A stretch of DNA of 64,000 bases from an uncultured Muribaculaceae bacterium (GCA_910579185.1 CAJTTG010000012.1:12248-76247); one strand, 5' to 3'. Shown: positions 32,701 to 43,283, numbered from the stretch's first letter. Translations and numbers: made by a program. Notes: generated by a model from the sequence alone, not told the origin.

Positions 32701-33075
32701 ATGGCAGATTTAAAAGCTTTTGCAGAACAATTAGTTAACCTCTCGGTAAAAGAAGTAAACGAACTTGCTCAGATCCTTAAGGAAGAATATGGCATCGAAC
32801 CCGCCGCTGCAGCTGTTGCAGTTGCTGCCGGTCCCGCCGCTGGTGCTCCCGCCGCAGAAGAAAAGACTTCTTTCGACGTGCTGTTGAAATCAGCAGGTGC
32901 TAAGAAGCTCGATGTAGTTAAAGTCGTTAAGGCTCAGACCGGTCTTGGCCTGAAGGAAGCCAAAGAATTGGTTGACGGTGCTCCCGCTGTAGTTAAGGAA
33001 GGTCTTCCCAAAGCAGACGCTGAAGGCCTCAAGAAAGAACTCGAAGCAGCAGGCGCTGAAGTTGAACTTAAATAA
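32701..33075 (+). CDS. rplL: Ribosomal protein bL12 (L7/L12)
   Basis: This 124-residue acidic stalk protein has an N-terminal dimer domain, an Ala-rich hinge (PAAAAVAVAAGPAAGAPA) and a C-terminal domain with KVVKAQTGLGLKEAKELVDG. It recruits translation factors. Codon bias is strong. An attenuator hairpin follows before rpoB. Confidence 0.98.
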   Translation: MADLKAFAEQLVNLSVKEVNELAQILKEEYGIEPAAAAVAVAAGPAAGAPAAEEKTSFDVLLKSAGAKKLDVVKVVKAQTGLGLKEAKELVDGAPAVVKEGLPKADAEGLKKELEAAGAEVELK

Positions 33076-33098
33076 TAACGCCTGTTAATCAGGTATAT

Positions 33099-33138
33099 AG
33101 GTTAAGTATCGCCGCGTTGGCGGATACTTAACCTTTTT
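33099..33138 (+). terminator. Attenuator hairpin between rplL and rpoB
   Basis: AGGTTAAGTATC (33099-33110) pairs with GATACTTAACCT (33123-33134), and three more pairs form after a bulge. TTTTT follows. A partial terminator at this place, lowering rpoBC relative to ribosomal proteins, is well known in other bacteria. Confidence 0.85.
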
Positions 33139-33183
33139 GTGTTAATATTTAATTTAAGTTCCTTAACCTTACTATTATTTTAG

Positions 33184-36100
33184 ATGTCAGTAACAGAAAA
33201 TAAACCCCGTGTCAATTTTGCGTCGGTAAAGAATCCGCTGCCATATCCTGATTTTCTCGAGGTTCAGCTGAAGTCGTTCCAGGACTTCCTCCAGCTCGAC
33301 ACGCCTCCTGAAAAGCGCAACAACGAGGGCCTATATAAAGTATTTGCCGAGAATTTCCCTATCGCGGACACGCGCAATAATTTCGTTTTAGAGTTTCTCG
33401 ACTATTATATCGATCCACCGCGTTACAGCATAGATGAATGTCTGGAGCGTGGCATGACCTATAGCGTACCTCTGAAGGCCAAGCTGAAATTGTATTGCAC
33501 CGACCCGGATCACGAGGATTTCGCCACGGTGATTCAGGACGTATACCTTGGTCTGATCCCTTATATGACCGAGAAGGGTACGTTTGTGATCAATGGTGCA
33601 GAACGAGTTGTTGTTTCGCAGCTCCACCGTTCGCCCGGTGTGTTCTTCGGACAGAGCACTCAAGCCAACGGCACAAAGCTATATTCGGCACGTATCATTC
33701 CGTTCCGCGGCTCGTGGATTGAATTTGCAACGGACATCAACAATGTGATGTATGCCTATATCGACCGCAAGAAGAAATTGCCCGTGACAACCTTGTTGCG
33801 CGCTATCGGTCTTGAGAGCGATAAGGACATCATTGAAATATTCGGTCTGGCTGAGGAAGTAAAGGTCAACAAGACCAATCTTAAGAAATGTGTCGGCCGC
33901 AAGTTCGCTGCCCGTCTTCTCAAGACCTGGGTGGAGGATTTCGTCGACGAAGATACCGGCGAGGTTGTTTCGATCGACCGTAATGAGGTGTTGATCGACC
34001 GCGAGACCGTTATCACCGAGGATAACATCCAGGAGATCCTCGATTCCGGCGCACAGACAATCCTTCTGCACAAAGAGGATATCAACGCCAATGATTATTC
34101 AATTATCTTCAACACACTCCAGAAGGACACCACGAACACCGAGAAGGATGCTATCTCATATATCTACCGTCAGCTCCGCAATGCAGAGGCTCCTGACGAT
34201 GCGAGCGCCCGTGAGGTGATCACCAACCTGTTCTTCTCAGAAAAACGCTATGACCTCGGCGAGGTTGGCCGCTACAGAATCAACAAGAAGCTCGGCCTTA
34301 CCACCTCGATGGATGTCAAAGTGCTTACCAAGGAAGATATCATAGCAATCATCAAGTATCTTATCGAGCTTATCAACTCTAAGACCGATGTTGACGATAT
34401 CGACCACTTGAGCAACCGTCGTGTGCGCACTGTAGGCGAGCAGCTCTACAATCAGTTCGGCGTGGGTCTTGCCCGTATGTCGCGTACAATCCGCGAGCGC
34501 ATGAACGTGCGTGACAACGAGGTGTTCACTCCGATCGACCTGATCAACGCCAAGACGATCTCTTCGGTCATCAATACATTCTTCGGCACAAACGCCCTTT
34601 CGCAGTTCATGGACCAGACCAATCCTCTGGCTGAAATGACACATAAACGCCGTATGTCGGCCCTCGGCCCCGGCGGTCTGTCACGTGAGCGTGCCGGCTT
34701 CGAGGTTCGAGACGTACACTATACCCACTATGGCCGTCTCTGTCCGATTGAGACCCCTGAAGGCCCGAACATCGGTCTTATCTCGTCGCTCTGCGTCTAT
34801 GCCAAGATCAATGATCTCGGATTCATTGAGACTCCCTACCGCAAGGTTGAGAACAGCAAGGTGGATCTGGACAACAATGATATAATCTACCTGACAGCCG
34901 AAATTGAAGAAGGCAAGATCATCGCTCAGGGTAATGCTCCCGTGAATGATGACGGATCGTTCGTGAACGATCGTGTGAAAGCACGTCTTGACGCCGACTT
35001 CCCTATCGTAGCTCCCGATCAGGTTGAACTTATGGACGTGTCTCCGACACAGATCGCGTCGATCGCTGCATCGCTGATCCCGTTCCTTGAACATGACGAC
35101 GCTAACCGTGCGTTGATGGGATCGAACATGATGCGCCAGGCCGTTCCGTTGCTGCGCAGCGAGGCTCCTATCGTGGGCACCGGTCTGGAAGGTCAGCTCA
35201 TCCGCGACAGCCGCACGCAGATCACTGCAGAGGGTGCCGGCGTGATAGAGTATGTAGACGCCAACTGCATCCGTATCCGCTATGACCGCACTGAAGATCA
35301 GGAATTCGTTGCGTTCGAGGATGCCGTGAAGCAGTATAATATTCCTAAATTCCGCAAAACCAACCAGAGCACAACAATTGACCTTCGTCCGATCTGCGTG
35401 AAGGGTCAGCGTGTTGAGCGCGGCACCATTCTCACTGAGGGTTACTCGACCGAAAACGGTGAACTCGCTCTTGGCCGCAACCTCAAGGTGGCGTTCATGC
35501 CCTGGAAAGGATATAACTATGAGGATGCTATCGTGCTTAACGAACGCGTTGTGCGCGAGGATATCCTGACCTCTGTCCATGTCGACGAATATTCTCTCGA
35601 GGTTCGTGAGACAAAACGTGGTATGGAGGAACTTACTTCCGATATTCCCAACGTCAGCGAGGACGCAACGAAGGATCTCGACGAACGCGGTATAATCCGT
35701 GTCGGAGCTCACGTTGTTCCCGGTGATATCATGATCGGTAAGATCACTCCTAAGGGAGAGAGCGATCCGACACCGGAAGAAAAACTTCTGCGTGCGATCT
35801 TCGGCGACAAGGCCGGCGATGTGAAGGATGCGTCGCTGAAAGCATCTCCGTCGTTGAAGGGTGTGGTTATCGGAACCAATCTCTTCTCACGTGCAGCCAA
35901 GAAGAAGAGCAAGACAGCCAATGCGCTTCTTCCCAAGCTTGACGAAGAGTATGAAGCAAAACTTGAATCTCTCAAGGATGTTCTTGTCAACAAGCTCATG
36001 ACGCTGACATCGGGCAAGACATCGCAGGGTGTGAAGGACTTCCTGGGAACTGACATCGTTGCCAAGGGTGCGAAATTCTCTGCCGGTATCCTCCGCGATA

Positions 36101-36993
36101 TCGATTACGATACGATCAATCTGAGCAAGTGGACCTCGGATGCCCACAAGAATGATATGATCCGCGACTGTATCGTGAACTATCTCCGCAAGAAGAAAGA
36201 GATCGAGACAGAACTGCGCCGCAAGAAGAACGATATCTCGATAGGCGATGACCTTCCCTCGGGTATCATGCAGATGGCTAAGGTCTATGTTGCCAAGAAG
36301 CGTAAGATCTCTGTGGGTGACAAGATGGCAGGCCGTCACGGTAACAAGGGTATCGTGAGCCGTATCGTCCGTCAGGAAGATATGCCGTTCCTTGCCGACG
36401 GAACTCCTGTCGATATCGTGCTTAACCCTCTGGGTGTGCCTTCACGTATGAACCTCGGTCAGATCTTCGAGACCGTGCTCGGATGGGCAGGTCGCGAACT
36501 GGGTGAGAAATTCGCCACTCCGATCTTCGACGGTGCAACACTCGACGATCTGAATGCATGGACTGACAAGGCCGGTCTGCCCCGTTACGGTAAGACCTAT
36601 CTTTACGACGGCGGCACGGGCGAACGTTTCGACCAGCCTGCAACCGTAGGTGTGATCTACATGCTTAAGCTCGGTCACATGGTTGAAGACAAGATGCATG
36701 CCCGTTCGATCGGTCCGTACTCACTGATTACTCAGCAGCCTCTCGGCGGTAAGGCCCAGTTCGGTGGCCAGCGCTTCGGAGAGATGGAGGTTTGGGCGCT
36801 TGAAGCATTCGGCGCATCGCATATCCTCCAGGAGATCCTGACAATCAAGAGTGACGACGTCAATGGCCGCAGCAAGGCTTATGAAGCAATCGTCAAGGGC
36901 GATCCGATGCCACAGGCAGGTATTCCGGAATCACTCAACGTGCTTCTCCACGAGCTCCGCGGTCTTGGTCTGAGCATCAACCTCGAACAGTAA
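33184..36993 (+). CDS. rpoB: RNA polymerase beta subunit
   Basis: This 1269-residue subunit starts VTENKPRVNFASVKNPLPYP and contains the rifampicin region (ALSQFMDQTNPLAEMTHKRR, LSALGPGGLSRERAGFEVRD in adjacent form) and the active-site piece GDKMAGRHGNKGIVSRI. With beta' it forms the catalytic core of RNA polymerase. Length is normal for Bacteroidetes. Strong codon bias is visible. rpoC follows after 56 bases. Confidence 0.99.
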   Translation: MSVTENKPRVNFASVKNPLPYPDFLEVQLKSFQDFLQLDTPPEKRNNEGLYKVFAENFPIADTRNNFVLEFLDYYIDPPRYSIDECLERGMTYSVPLKAKLKLYCTDPDHEDFATVIQDVYLGLIPYMTEKGTFVINGAERVVVSQLHRSPGVFFGQSTQANGTKLYSARIIPFRGSWIEFATDINNVMYAYIDRKKKLPVTTLLRAIGLESDKDIIEIFGLAEEVKVNKTNLKKCVGRKFAARLLKTWVEDFVDEDTGEVVSIDRNEVLIDRETVITEDNIQEILDSGAQTILLHKEDINANDYSIIFNTLQKDTTNTEKDAISYIYRQLRNAEAPDDASAREVITNLFFSEKRYDLGEVGRYRINKKLGLTTSMDVKVLTKEDIIAIIKYLIELINSKTDVDDIDHLSNRRVRTVGEQLYNQFGVGLARMSRTIRERMNVRDNEVFTPIDLINAKTISSVINTFFGTNALSQFMDQTNPLAEMTHKRRMSALGPGGLSRERAGFEVRDVHYTHYGRLCPIETPEGPNIGLISSLCVYAKINDLGFIETPYRKVENSKVDLDNNDIIYLTAEIEEGKIIAQGNAPVNDDGSFVNDRVKARLDADFPIVAPDQVELMDVSPTQIASIAASLIPFLEHDDANRALMGSNMMRQAVPLLRSEAPIVGTGLEGQLIRDSRTQITAEGAGVIEYVDANCIRIRYDRTEDQEFVAFEDAVKQYNIPKFRKTNQSTTIDLRPICVKGQRVERGTILTEGYSTENGELALGRNLKVAFMPWKGYNYEDAIVLNERVVREDILTSVHVDEYSLEVRETKRGMEELTSDIPNVSEDATKDLDERGIIRVGAHVVPGDIMIGKITPKGESDPTPEEKLLRAIFGDKAGDVKDASLKASPSLKGVVIGTNLFSRAAKKKSKTANALLPKLDEEYEAKLESLKDVLVNKLMTLTSGKTSQGVKDFLGTDIVAKGAKFSAGILRDIDYDTINLSKWTSDAHKNDMIRDCIVNYLRKKKEIETELRRKKNDISIGDDLPSGIMQMAKVYVAKKRKISVGDKMAGRHGNKGIVSRIVRQEDMPFLADGTPVDIVLNPLGVPSRMNLGQIFETVLGWAGRELGEKFATPIFDGATLDDLNAWTDKAGLPRYGKTYLYDGGTGERFDQPATVGVIYMLKLGHMVEDKMHARSIGPYSLITQQPLGGKAQFGGQRFGEMEVWALEAFGASHILQEILTIKSDDVNGRSKAYEAIVKGDPMPQAGIPESLNVLLHELRGLGLSINLEQ

Positions 36994-37049
36994 AAGAGAT
37001 CCGAGATTAATCTCCAACACATTCAGAATCTTAGTCAACAAAAAAATAT

Positions 37050-40000
37050 ATGGCTTTAAGAAAAGACAATAAAGTTAAAACCGGGTTCTCCAAAATCACC
37101 ATCGGCCTGGCTTCTCCCGAGGAAATCCTCGAGAAGTCAAGCGGTGAGGTGTTGAAACCTGAAACCATCAACTACCGCACCTACAAGCCAGAGCGCGACG
37201 GCTTGTTCTGCGAGCGCATTTTCGGCCCTGTCAAAGACTATGAATGCCACTGCGGAAAGTACAAACGTATCCGCTATAAAGGCATTGTCTGCGACCGATG
37301 CGGCGTTGAAGTCACCGAGAAAAAGGTGCGTCGCGAACGCATGGGACATATCAAGCTCGTTGTTCCCGTTGCACACATCTGGTATTTCCGTTCGCTTCCG
37401 AACAAGATAGGCTATCTTCTTGGTCTTCCCTCGAAGAAGCTCGACGCTGTGATCTACTACGAACGCTACGTGGTTATCCAGCCGGGTGTGGCCGCTGAGT
37501 TCTATCAGTCGAAGGATGGTAAAGAAAAACCTCTTGAAACCAATGATCTTCTCTCAGAAGAAGAATATTTCGAAATCCTCGACCGTCTGCCAAAGGAAAA
37601 TCAGATGCTCGATGATTCGGATCCTAACAAATTCATCGCCAAGATGGGTGCAGAGGCCGTTTATGACCTGCTGCAGCGTCTTGACCTCGACGATCTGTCG
37701 TACAAGTTGCGCCACTTGGCCGATACCGATGGCTCGCAGCAGCGTAAGACAGAGGCTCTGAAGCGTCTGCAGGTTGTTGAATCGTTCCGCGCATCGCGCC
37801 ACCGCAACAAACCGGAATGGATGGTTCTTCAGGCTGTTCCCGTTATTCCGCCGGAACTGCGTCCTCTTGTTCCTCTGGATGGCGGCCGTTTCGCAACGAG
37901 TGACCTCAATGACCTCTACCGTCGTGTGATCATCCGTAACAACCGTCTGAAACGTCTTATCGAGATCAAGGCTCCCGAAGTGATTCTCCGCAATGAGAAA
38001 CGTATGCTTCAGGAGGCTGTTGACTCGCTGCTCGACAACTCGCGCAAGTCGTCGGCTGTGAAGACCGAGGCAAACCGTCCGCTGAAATCACTTTCGGACT
38101 CACTCAAGGGTAAGCAGGGCCGCTTCCGTCAGAACCTTCTCGGTAAGCGTGTTGACTATTCAGCACGTTCGGTTATTGTCGTAGGTCCTGAGCTGAAGAT
38201 GCACGAATGCGGTATCCCCAAATATATGGCCGCCGAGCTTTACAAGCCGTTCATTATCCGTAAGCTCATCGAGCGCGGTATCGTGAAGACTGTCAAGTCG
38301 GCCAAGAAGATCGTTGACCGCAAGGAACCCGTTGTATGGGATATCCTTGAATACGTGATGAAAGGTCATCCCGTGTTGCTCAACCGAGCCCCGACACTTC
38401 ACCGTCTCGGTATCCAGGCCTTCCAGCCCAAGATGATCGAGGGTAAGGCAATCCAGTTGCATCCGCTCGCATGTACGGCATTCAACGCCGACTTCGACGG
38501 TGACCAGATGGCCGTTCACCTTCCTCTTGGCAACGAGGCTATCCTTGAGGCACAGATGCTGATGCTCGGCGCACACAACATTCTTAACCCGGCAAACGGC
38601 GCACCTATCACCGTGCCTTCGCAGGACATGGTTCTCGGTCTTTATTATATCACCAAGCTCCGCAAGGGCGACAAGGGTGAAGGCCTCAAGTTCTATGGAC
38701 CTGAGGAAGCAGAGATCGCTTATAACGAAGGTCGCGTGACGCTCCATGCTCCGGTTTCGGTTGTTGTGGAGGATGTGGATGCCGATGGCAATCCGATCAC
38801 ACACCTTGTTGAGAACACTTCAGTGGGTCGCGTTCTGGTCAACCAGTTCGTGCCGAAGGAGATCGGTTATGTCAACGAGATCCTTTCGAAGAAATCGCTC
38901 CGTACGATCATCTCCAAGGTTATCAAGAAATGCGGTATTCCACGTTCAGCCCAGTTCCTCGACGACATCAAGAACCTTGGTTATGCAATGGCATTCAAGG
39001 GTGGTCTGTCGTTCAACCTCGGCGACGTGCTTATCCCGAAAGAAAAAGAAGAATATGTCCGCGAGGGTTACGAGCAGGTACAGGAAGTGCTCAACAACTA
39101 TTCGATGGGCTTTATCACCAATAACGAACGTTACAACCAGATCATCGATATCTGGACACACGTCAACGCACGTCTGGCCGATACGCTTATGAAGCAGATC
39201 TCGGCCGACCAGCAGGGCTTCAACCCTGTCTACATGATGCTTGACTCCGGTGCCCGTGGTTCTAAGGACCAGATCCGTCAGCTCTCCGGTATGCGTGGCC
39301 TTATGGCCAAGCCGCAGAAGAGTGGTGCCGAAGGAGGTCAGATCATCGAAAACCCGATTTTGGCGAACTTCAAGGAGGGTCTGTCGGTGCTGGAATACTT
39401 CATCTCAACCCACGGTGCCCGTAAGGGTCTTGCCGACACCGCGTTGAAGACTGCCGACGCCGGTTATCTCACCCGTCGTCTTGTCGACGTTGCTCACGAC
39501 GTGATTATCCACGAAGAGGACTGCGGCACACTGCGCGGCCTTGTCTGCACAGAGATCAAGAAGAACGACGAGGTTGTTGTGTCGCTCGGCGAACGTATCC
39601 TCGGACGTGTTTCAGTTCACGATATCATCGATCCTATTTCCGGCGAACTTATCGTTGCTGCCGGCGAAGAGATCAACGATATAGCCGCCGACCGCATCAA
39701 CGAGTCGCCCATTGAATCTGTTGAGATCCGTTCGGTTCTCACCTGCGAGAGCAAGAAGGGTGTCTGCGCCAAGTGCTACGGCCGTAACCTGTCCAACAAC
39801 CGTCTGGTTCAGAAAGGTGAGGCTGTCGGCGTGATCGCCGCTCAGTCGATCGGCGAGCCCGGTACTCAGCTGACGCTCCGTACATTCCACGTCGGTGGTG
39901 TCGCTTCGAATATCGCAGCCGTATCGTCGGTTGTATCGCGTTACGACGGTGATCTGGAAATTGATGAGCTCCGTACGGTCAAGACCGACGAGGTTGATGC

Positions 40001-41378
40001 CAACGGTCGCAACGTAGAAGTGGTTATCGGCCGTCTGGCTGAAATGCGTATCATCGATCCTAACACCAAGATGATGCTCACCAACGCCAACATCCCTTAT
40101 GGTTCGAAACTTTATTTCGACAATGGCGCTTCAGTCAAGAAGGGCGACGTGATCTGCGAATGGGACCCGTTCAACGCCGTTATCGTCAGCGAAGCCGGTG
40201 GTCGTGTGCAGTTCGTAAACCTTGTGGAAAATGTCACCTACCGCGTTGATGCCGACGAACAGACCGGTCTGCGCGAGAAGATTATCATCGAGTCCAAGGA
40301 CCGTGGCAAAGTTCCCGAAGCCAATATCGTTGACGCAAACGGTCAGATCGTGAAGACTTACGCTCTGCCTGTGGGCGCTCACCTGATGGTTGACGAGAAT
40401 GCAGAACTCAAACCGGGCGAGATCTTCGTCAAGATTCCTCGCGCTGCCGGCAATGCCGGTGACATCACCGGTGGTCTGCCCCGAGTAACCGAGCTGTTCG
40501 AGGCCCGTAACCCGTCCAACCCGGCTATCGTTGCCGAAATCGACGGTGAGGTCAACTTCGGCAAAGTTAAGCGCGGTAACCGCGAGATCTCTGTCACATC
40601 TCGTCTTGGCGAGGTCAAGAAATATCTCGTGCCGCTGTCTAAGCAGATCCTTGTACAGGAAAATGACTATGTACGTGCCGGCACGCCGCTTTCCGACGGT
40701 GCCATCACTCCGGCCGACATCCTCAATATCATGGGCCCGACAGCCGTTCAGGAATACATTGTCAATGAGGTTCAGGATGTGTACCGTATGCAGGGTGTGA
40801 AGATCAACGACAAGCACTTTGAAGTTATTGTCCGCCAGATGATGCGTAAGGTCAATATCCTTGATCCGGGTGACACCTGCTTCCTTGAACAGCAGATCGT
40901 CGACAAACGTGCGTTCATGGAAGAGAACGATCGTATCTGGGGCAAGAAGGTGGTTACCGATGCCGGTGACAGCGAGAATGTGAAGCCCGGTCAGATCATC
41001 ACTGCCCGTAAGCTCCGCGACGAGAACTCGGCACTGAAACGCCGTGACCTCCGTCTGATCACCGTCCGCGATGCCGTTCCTGCAACATCGGAGCAGATAC
41101 TTCAGGGTATCACACGTGCGGCTCTCCAGACCACGAGCTTCATGTCGGCTGCATCGTTCCAGGAAACAACCAAGGTTCTCAACGAGGCTGCCATCAATGG
41201 TAAGACGGACACACTCGAGGGCATGAAGGAAAACGTGATCTGCGGTCACCTGATCCCTGCCGGTACCGGTCTGCGCGAGTATGAACGTCTGGTTGTGGGT
41301 TCACGCGACGATATCGAAGGTATGTTCGACGAACCGGTAGTTACCGATGTAAAGATCGAGTCAGAGACAACCAAATAA
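37050..41378 (+). CDS. rpoC: RNA polymerase beta' subunit
   Basis: This 1442-residue subunit has an N-terminal zinc site (CHCGKYKRIRYKGIVCDRCG), the catalytic NADFDGD motif with three magnesium-binding Asp, a second zinc site (CESKKGVCAKCYGRNL), the trigger-loop region and the C-terminal conserved region. It is the last gene of the secE-rpoC block. A 14-base hairpin lies 45 bases after the stop. Confidence 0.99.
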   Translation: MALRKDNKVKTGFSKITIGLASPEEILEKSSGEVLKPETINYRTYKPERDGLFCERIFGPVKDYECHCGKYKRIRYKGIVCDRCGVEVTEKKVRRERMGHIKLVVPVAHIWYFRSLPNKIGYLLGLPSKKLDAVIYYERYVVIQPGVAAEFYQSKDGKEKPLETNDLLSEEEYFEILDRLPKENQMLDDSDPNKFIAKMGAEAVYDLLQRLDLDDLSYKLRHLADTDGSQQRKTEALKRLQVVESFRASRHRNKPEWMVLQAVPVIPPELRPLVPLDGGRFATSDLNDLYRRVIIRNNRLKRLIEIKAPEVILRNEKRMLQEAVDSLLDNSRKSSAVKTEANRPLKSLSDSLKGKQGRFRQNLLGKRVDYSARSVIVVGPELKMHECGIPKYMAAELYKPFIIRKLIERGIVKTVKSAKKIVDRKEPVVWDILEYVMKGHPVLLNRAPTLHRLGIQAFQPKMIEGKAIQLHPLACTAFNADFDGDQMAVHLPLGNEAILEAQMLMLGAHNILNPANGAPITVPSQDMVLGLYYITKLRKGDKGEGLKFYGPEEAEIAYNEGRVTLHAPVSVVVEDVDADGNPITHLVENTSVGRVLVNQFVPKEIGYVNEILSKKSLRTIISKVIKKCGIPRSAQFLDDIKNLGYAMAFKGGLSFNLGDVLIPKEKEEYVREGYEQVQEVLNNYSMGFITNNERYNQIIDIWTHVNARLADTLMKQISADQQGFNPVYMMLDSGARGSKDQIRQLSGMRGLMAKPQKSGAEGGQIIENPILANFKEGLSVLEYFISTHGARKGLADTALKTADAGYLTRRLVDVAHDVIIHEEDCGTLRGLVCTEIKKNDEVVVSLGERILGRVSVHDIIDPISGELIVAAGEEINDIAADRINESPIESVEIRSVLTCESKKGVCAKCYGRNLSNNRLVQKGEAVGVIAAQSIGEPGTQLTLRTFHVGGVASNIAAVSSVVSRYDGDLEIDELRTVKTDEVDANGRNVEVVIGRLAEMRIIDPNTKMMLTNANIPYGSKLYFDNGASVKKGDVICEWDPFNAVIVSEAGGRVQFVNLVENVTYRVDADEQTGLREKIIIESKDRGKVPEANIVDANGQIVKTYALPVGAHLMVDENAELKPGEIFVKIPRAAGNAGDITGGLPRVTELFEARNPSNPAIVAEIDGEVNFGKVKRGNREISVTSRLGEVKKYLVPLSKQILVQENDYVRAGTPLSDGAITPADILNIMGPTAVQEYIVNEVQDVYRMQGVKINDKHFEVIVRQMMRKVNILDPGDTCFLEQQIVDKRAFMEENDRIWGKKVVTDAGDSENVKPGQIITARKLRDENSALKRRDLRLITVRDAVPATSEQILQGITRAALQTTSFMSAASFQETTKVLNEAAINGKTDTLEGMKENVICGHLIPAGTGLREYERLVVGSRDDIEGMFDEPVVTDVKIESETTK

Positions 41379-41423
41379 ATTGAATCCTCGTGCCGGATTA
41401 AGATCTGGCAGATCATAGAACAG

Positions 41424-41455
41424 CGAGGGCGCATCCAATAGTGGATGCGCCCTCG
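41424..41455. terminator. Probable shared terminator after rpoC and the convergent gene
   Basis: CGAGGGCGCATCCA (41424-41437) and TGGATGCGCCCTCG (41442-41455) form a perfect 14-base GC-rich stem with loop ATAG. T-runs are weak on both sides. Its position between convergent genes suggests two-way use. Confidence 0.75.
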
Positions 41456-41480
41456 TTCGTTATCATGTGTCAGTGGATTG

Positions 41481-42338
41481 TCAGTCGAGTTCGGAGAGCT
41501 GACGGCGCGGAAAAGCGTCGATGAATGACCCTGGAGTTGCGTTGATGATTGTGGCTCCGGAATGGTCGGCAAAGCGGCGTATGAAGAAATAAGAGCGGAA
41601 CGCTACATAGAAGCTGTGCATGATCTGGTGTAAACGTATGTCCTTATAAACGGATGCCACACGGGCATGTTCAGCGTCGTTGTCCTTGTAGAAATGGGGC
41701 TGGACGCTGATCACGGTGTTGTTTTCGTCAACCTCAAGAGTCCGTGTCCATGAATGGTCGGCACCGGTCAGCCATATATTTTTGTAGCCCATCTTCAGTG
41801 CGATCATTATAGCCACGATCAGAACGTTTCGAGGGCGAGGCATTCCGCGCCCGGATGCAAACACGGCGTTTTCCAGCCATTGGAATCCTTCCACGCCCAC
41901 AGGGTTGAATGTCTGTAGGTCGATGTTGTGATTGGAGCTCAGACGGGCTTTACGGCGCATTTTTGCCGGTATGAAGAGCGTCATTGGCCAGTTGATGCGC
42001 TCGGAAAGGTTTTTCCATAGCTTCGAGACATTCTCGTGGGGGGTGTTGGCAAAGAAAACCGGATCGGCCAACACGTAGTAGCGAGGCCGGAAGCCGTAGA
42101 ATTCCTCAGCGTTTGCAGCGAAATTGACGGCCATCAGCGGATGATTGCGCAGGGCAGGGGCGTGGTTGGCCATCGCATCGGCCAAAGATGGGCCGTTGCC
42201 CATTATAATTAGTGATTCATCGGAGTCTTCAGCCTTGCGGATTCCGCATGGGCGCGACTCTATGGCCAGCTTTATGACGCTTTTTGCAGAGGTGGCGCAT
42301 AAGGCTGCGGCAGAAGCTATTTTTTTTGATATTCCCAT
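41481..42338 (-). CDS. MptE-like/DUF115 family protein
   Basis: This 285-residue protein has the DUF115/6-hydroxymethylpterin diphosphokinase MptE-like signature IIMGNGPSLADAMANH and later IWLTGADHSWTRTLEV. In archaea the family includes MptE. In bacteria relatives occur with surface polysaccharide or flagellin-glycosylation genes. No pterin genes are nearby, so the substrate is unknown. The first residues form a hydrophobic but not clearly cleavable helix. A -7 promoter box ends 4 bases before its ATG. Confidence 0.7.
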   Translation of the reverse strand: MGISKKIASAAALCATSAKSVIKLAIESRPCGIRKAEDSDESLIIMGNGPSLADAMANHAPALRNHPLMAVNFAANAEEFYGFRPRYYVLADPVFFANTPHENVSKLWKNLSERINWPMTLFIPAKMRRKARLSSNHNIDLQTFNPVGVEGFQWLENAVFASGRGMPRPRNVLIVAIMIALKMGYKNIWLTGADHSWTRTLEVDENNTVISVQPHFYKDNDAEHARVASVYKDIRLHQIMHSFYVAFRSYFFIRRFADHSGATIINATPGSFIDAFPRRQLSELD

Positions 42339-42342
42339 GGGG

Positions 42343-42350
42343 CAAAATTA
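42343..42350 (-). promoter_or_regulatory. Promoter -7 box of the MptE-like gene
   Basis: The minus strand reads TAATTTTG, a full TAnnTTTG match, ending 4 bases before the ATG. No -33 TTTG is clear. Confidence 0.5.
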
Positions 42351-42389
42351 GTCATTTTATGTAATAACCGGTTTATCATCGGCGGTGAA

Positions 42390-42422
42390 TTTGCAATATA
42401 TAGTCGATATGTAGTAACTTTG
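42390..42422 (+). promoter_or_regulatory. Promoter of the acyltransferase pair
   Basis: TTTG at 42390-42393, a 21-base spacer and TAACTTTG at 42415-42422 form a complete promoter. The ATG at 42430 is 7 bases after the box. Confidence 0.75.
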
Positions 42423-42429
42423 TGGAACA

Positions 42430-43254
42430 ATGGATGAGAATAAACCAATAGAGATAGATCTCGGGCGTGTTATCAAGGAGAAGATTCCGCGCCAGTCTCG
42501 ATATATACCGCGGTTTGTCGTCAGATGGCTTGAACGGGTTATCTGCCAGCGCGAACTGAATGAGATGTTGCGAGTGTGTCACGGAAAACGGGATGCCGAC
42601 TTTTGCCGTGGTGTGATCGATCATCTTGGAATTACATATAATGTCGTGGGGGCGGAGAATCTTCCATCAGACGGAAGGGTGATCATTGTGTGCAATCATC
42701 CATTGGGCGGATTGGACGGAATGATGCTTATAGACTATTTCACGCGTGTCTATGGCCCCGGGTTGAAGTTTGTTGTGAATGATCTGTTGATGGCCATAGA
42801 GCCTCTTGGAGGCGTTTTTCTGCCAATCAACAAGCATGGCCATCAGTCGCGCGATGCATTCCGTGGCATAGACGAGGCAATGTCGTCGGACAAGCCCGTG
42901 ATCATCTTTCCGGCCGGTCTTGTGTCCCGTAAGGGCAAAAATGGACTGATAGCCGATCTGCAGTGGCAGAAAAATTTCATAAACAAGGCGATTCAGCACC
43001 AAAGGCCTGTAATTCCTGTTTACTTTAAGGGGAAAAACTCAAACTTTTTTTATAATTTTGCAAAACTGAGGACACTGCTTGGACTGAAACTCAATATCGA
43101 GATGGTCAGATTGCCACGAGAGGTGTTCCGCAGTGCAGGACAGTCGTATGAAATACGCATCGGACACCCTATCCCCTGCGAGTCGCTGAAAGGTGGTCGC
43201 CAAGCTCAGGGTCAGGCTGATGAGATCAAGGAGATTGTCTACCGTCTTGGATAA
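42430..43254 (+). CDS. glsA: Acyltransferase, GlsA-like (glycine lipid O-acyltransferase)
   Basis: This 274-residue protein is a glycerol-phosphate-acyltransferase-type enzyme. The catalytic site is IIVCNHPLGGLDGMM; in this branch His and Asp are five residues apart rather than four. A second block is IIFPAGLVSRKGKNG. The next gene is a GNAT-type N-acyltransferase. This pair matches Bacteroides glsA/glsB, which make glycine lipids important for gut fitness. GlsA would add the second acyl chain to lyso-glycine lipid at the inner membrane. A general lysophosphatidic acid acyltransferase is the alternative. Confidence 0.78.
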   Translation: MDENKPIEIDLGRVIKEKIPRQSRYIPRFVVRWLERVICQRELNEMLRVCHGKRDADFCRGVIDHLGITYNVVGAENLPSDGRVIIVCNHPLGGLDGMMLIDYFTRVYGPGLKFVVNDLLMAIEPLGGVFLPINKHGHQSRDAFRGIDEAMSSDKPVIIFPAGLVSRKGKNGLIADLQWQKNFINKAIQHQRPVIPVYFKGKNSNFFYNFAKLRTLLGLKLNIEMVRLPREVFRSAGQSYEIRIGHPIPCESLKGGRQAQGQADEIKEIVYRLG

Positions 43255-43283
43255 ATTGAAACAAGCTCAAAACGCATCAGTTG

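Noticed and set aside
40131..41249. Open frame of 372 codons antisense to rpoC
   Set aside because: It is a shadow of the strongly biased rpoC codons; the same effect gives a 343-codon frame opposite rpoB at 34681-35712. Neither resembles a known protein.
41424..41455. Perfect 14-base palindrome after rpoC as a novel element
   Set aside because: It lies between convergent genes at the distance expected for a shared terminator, which explains it.
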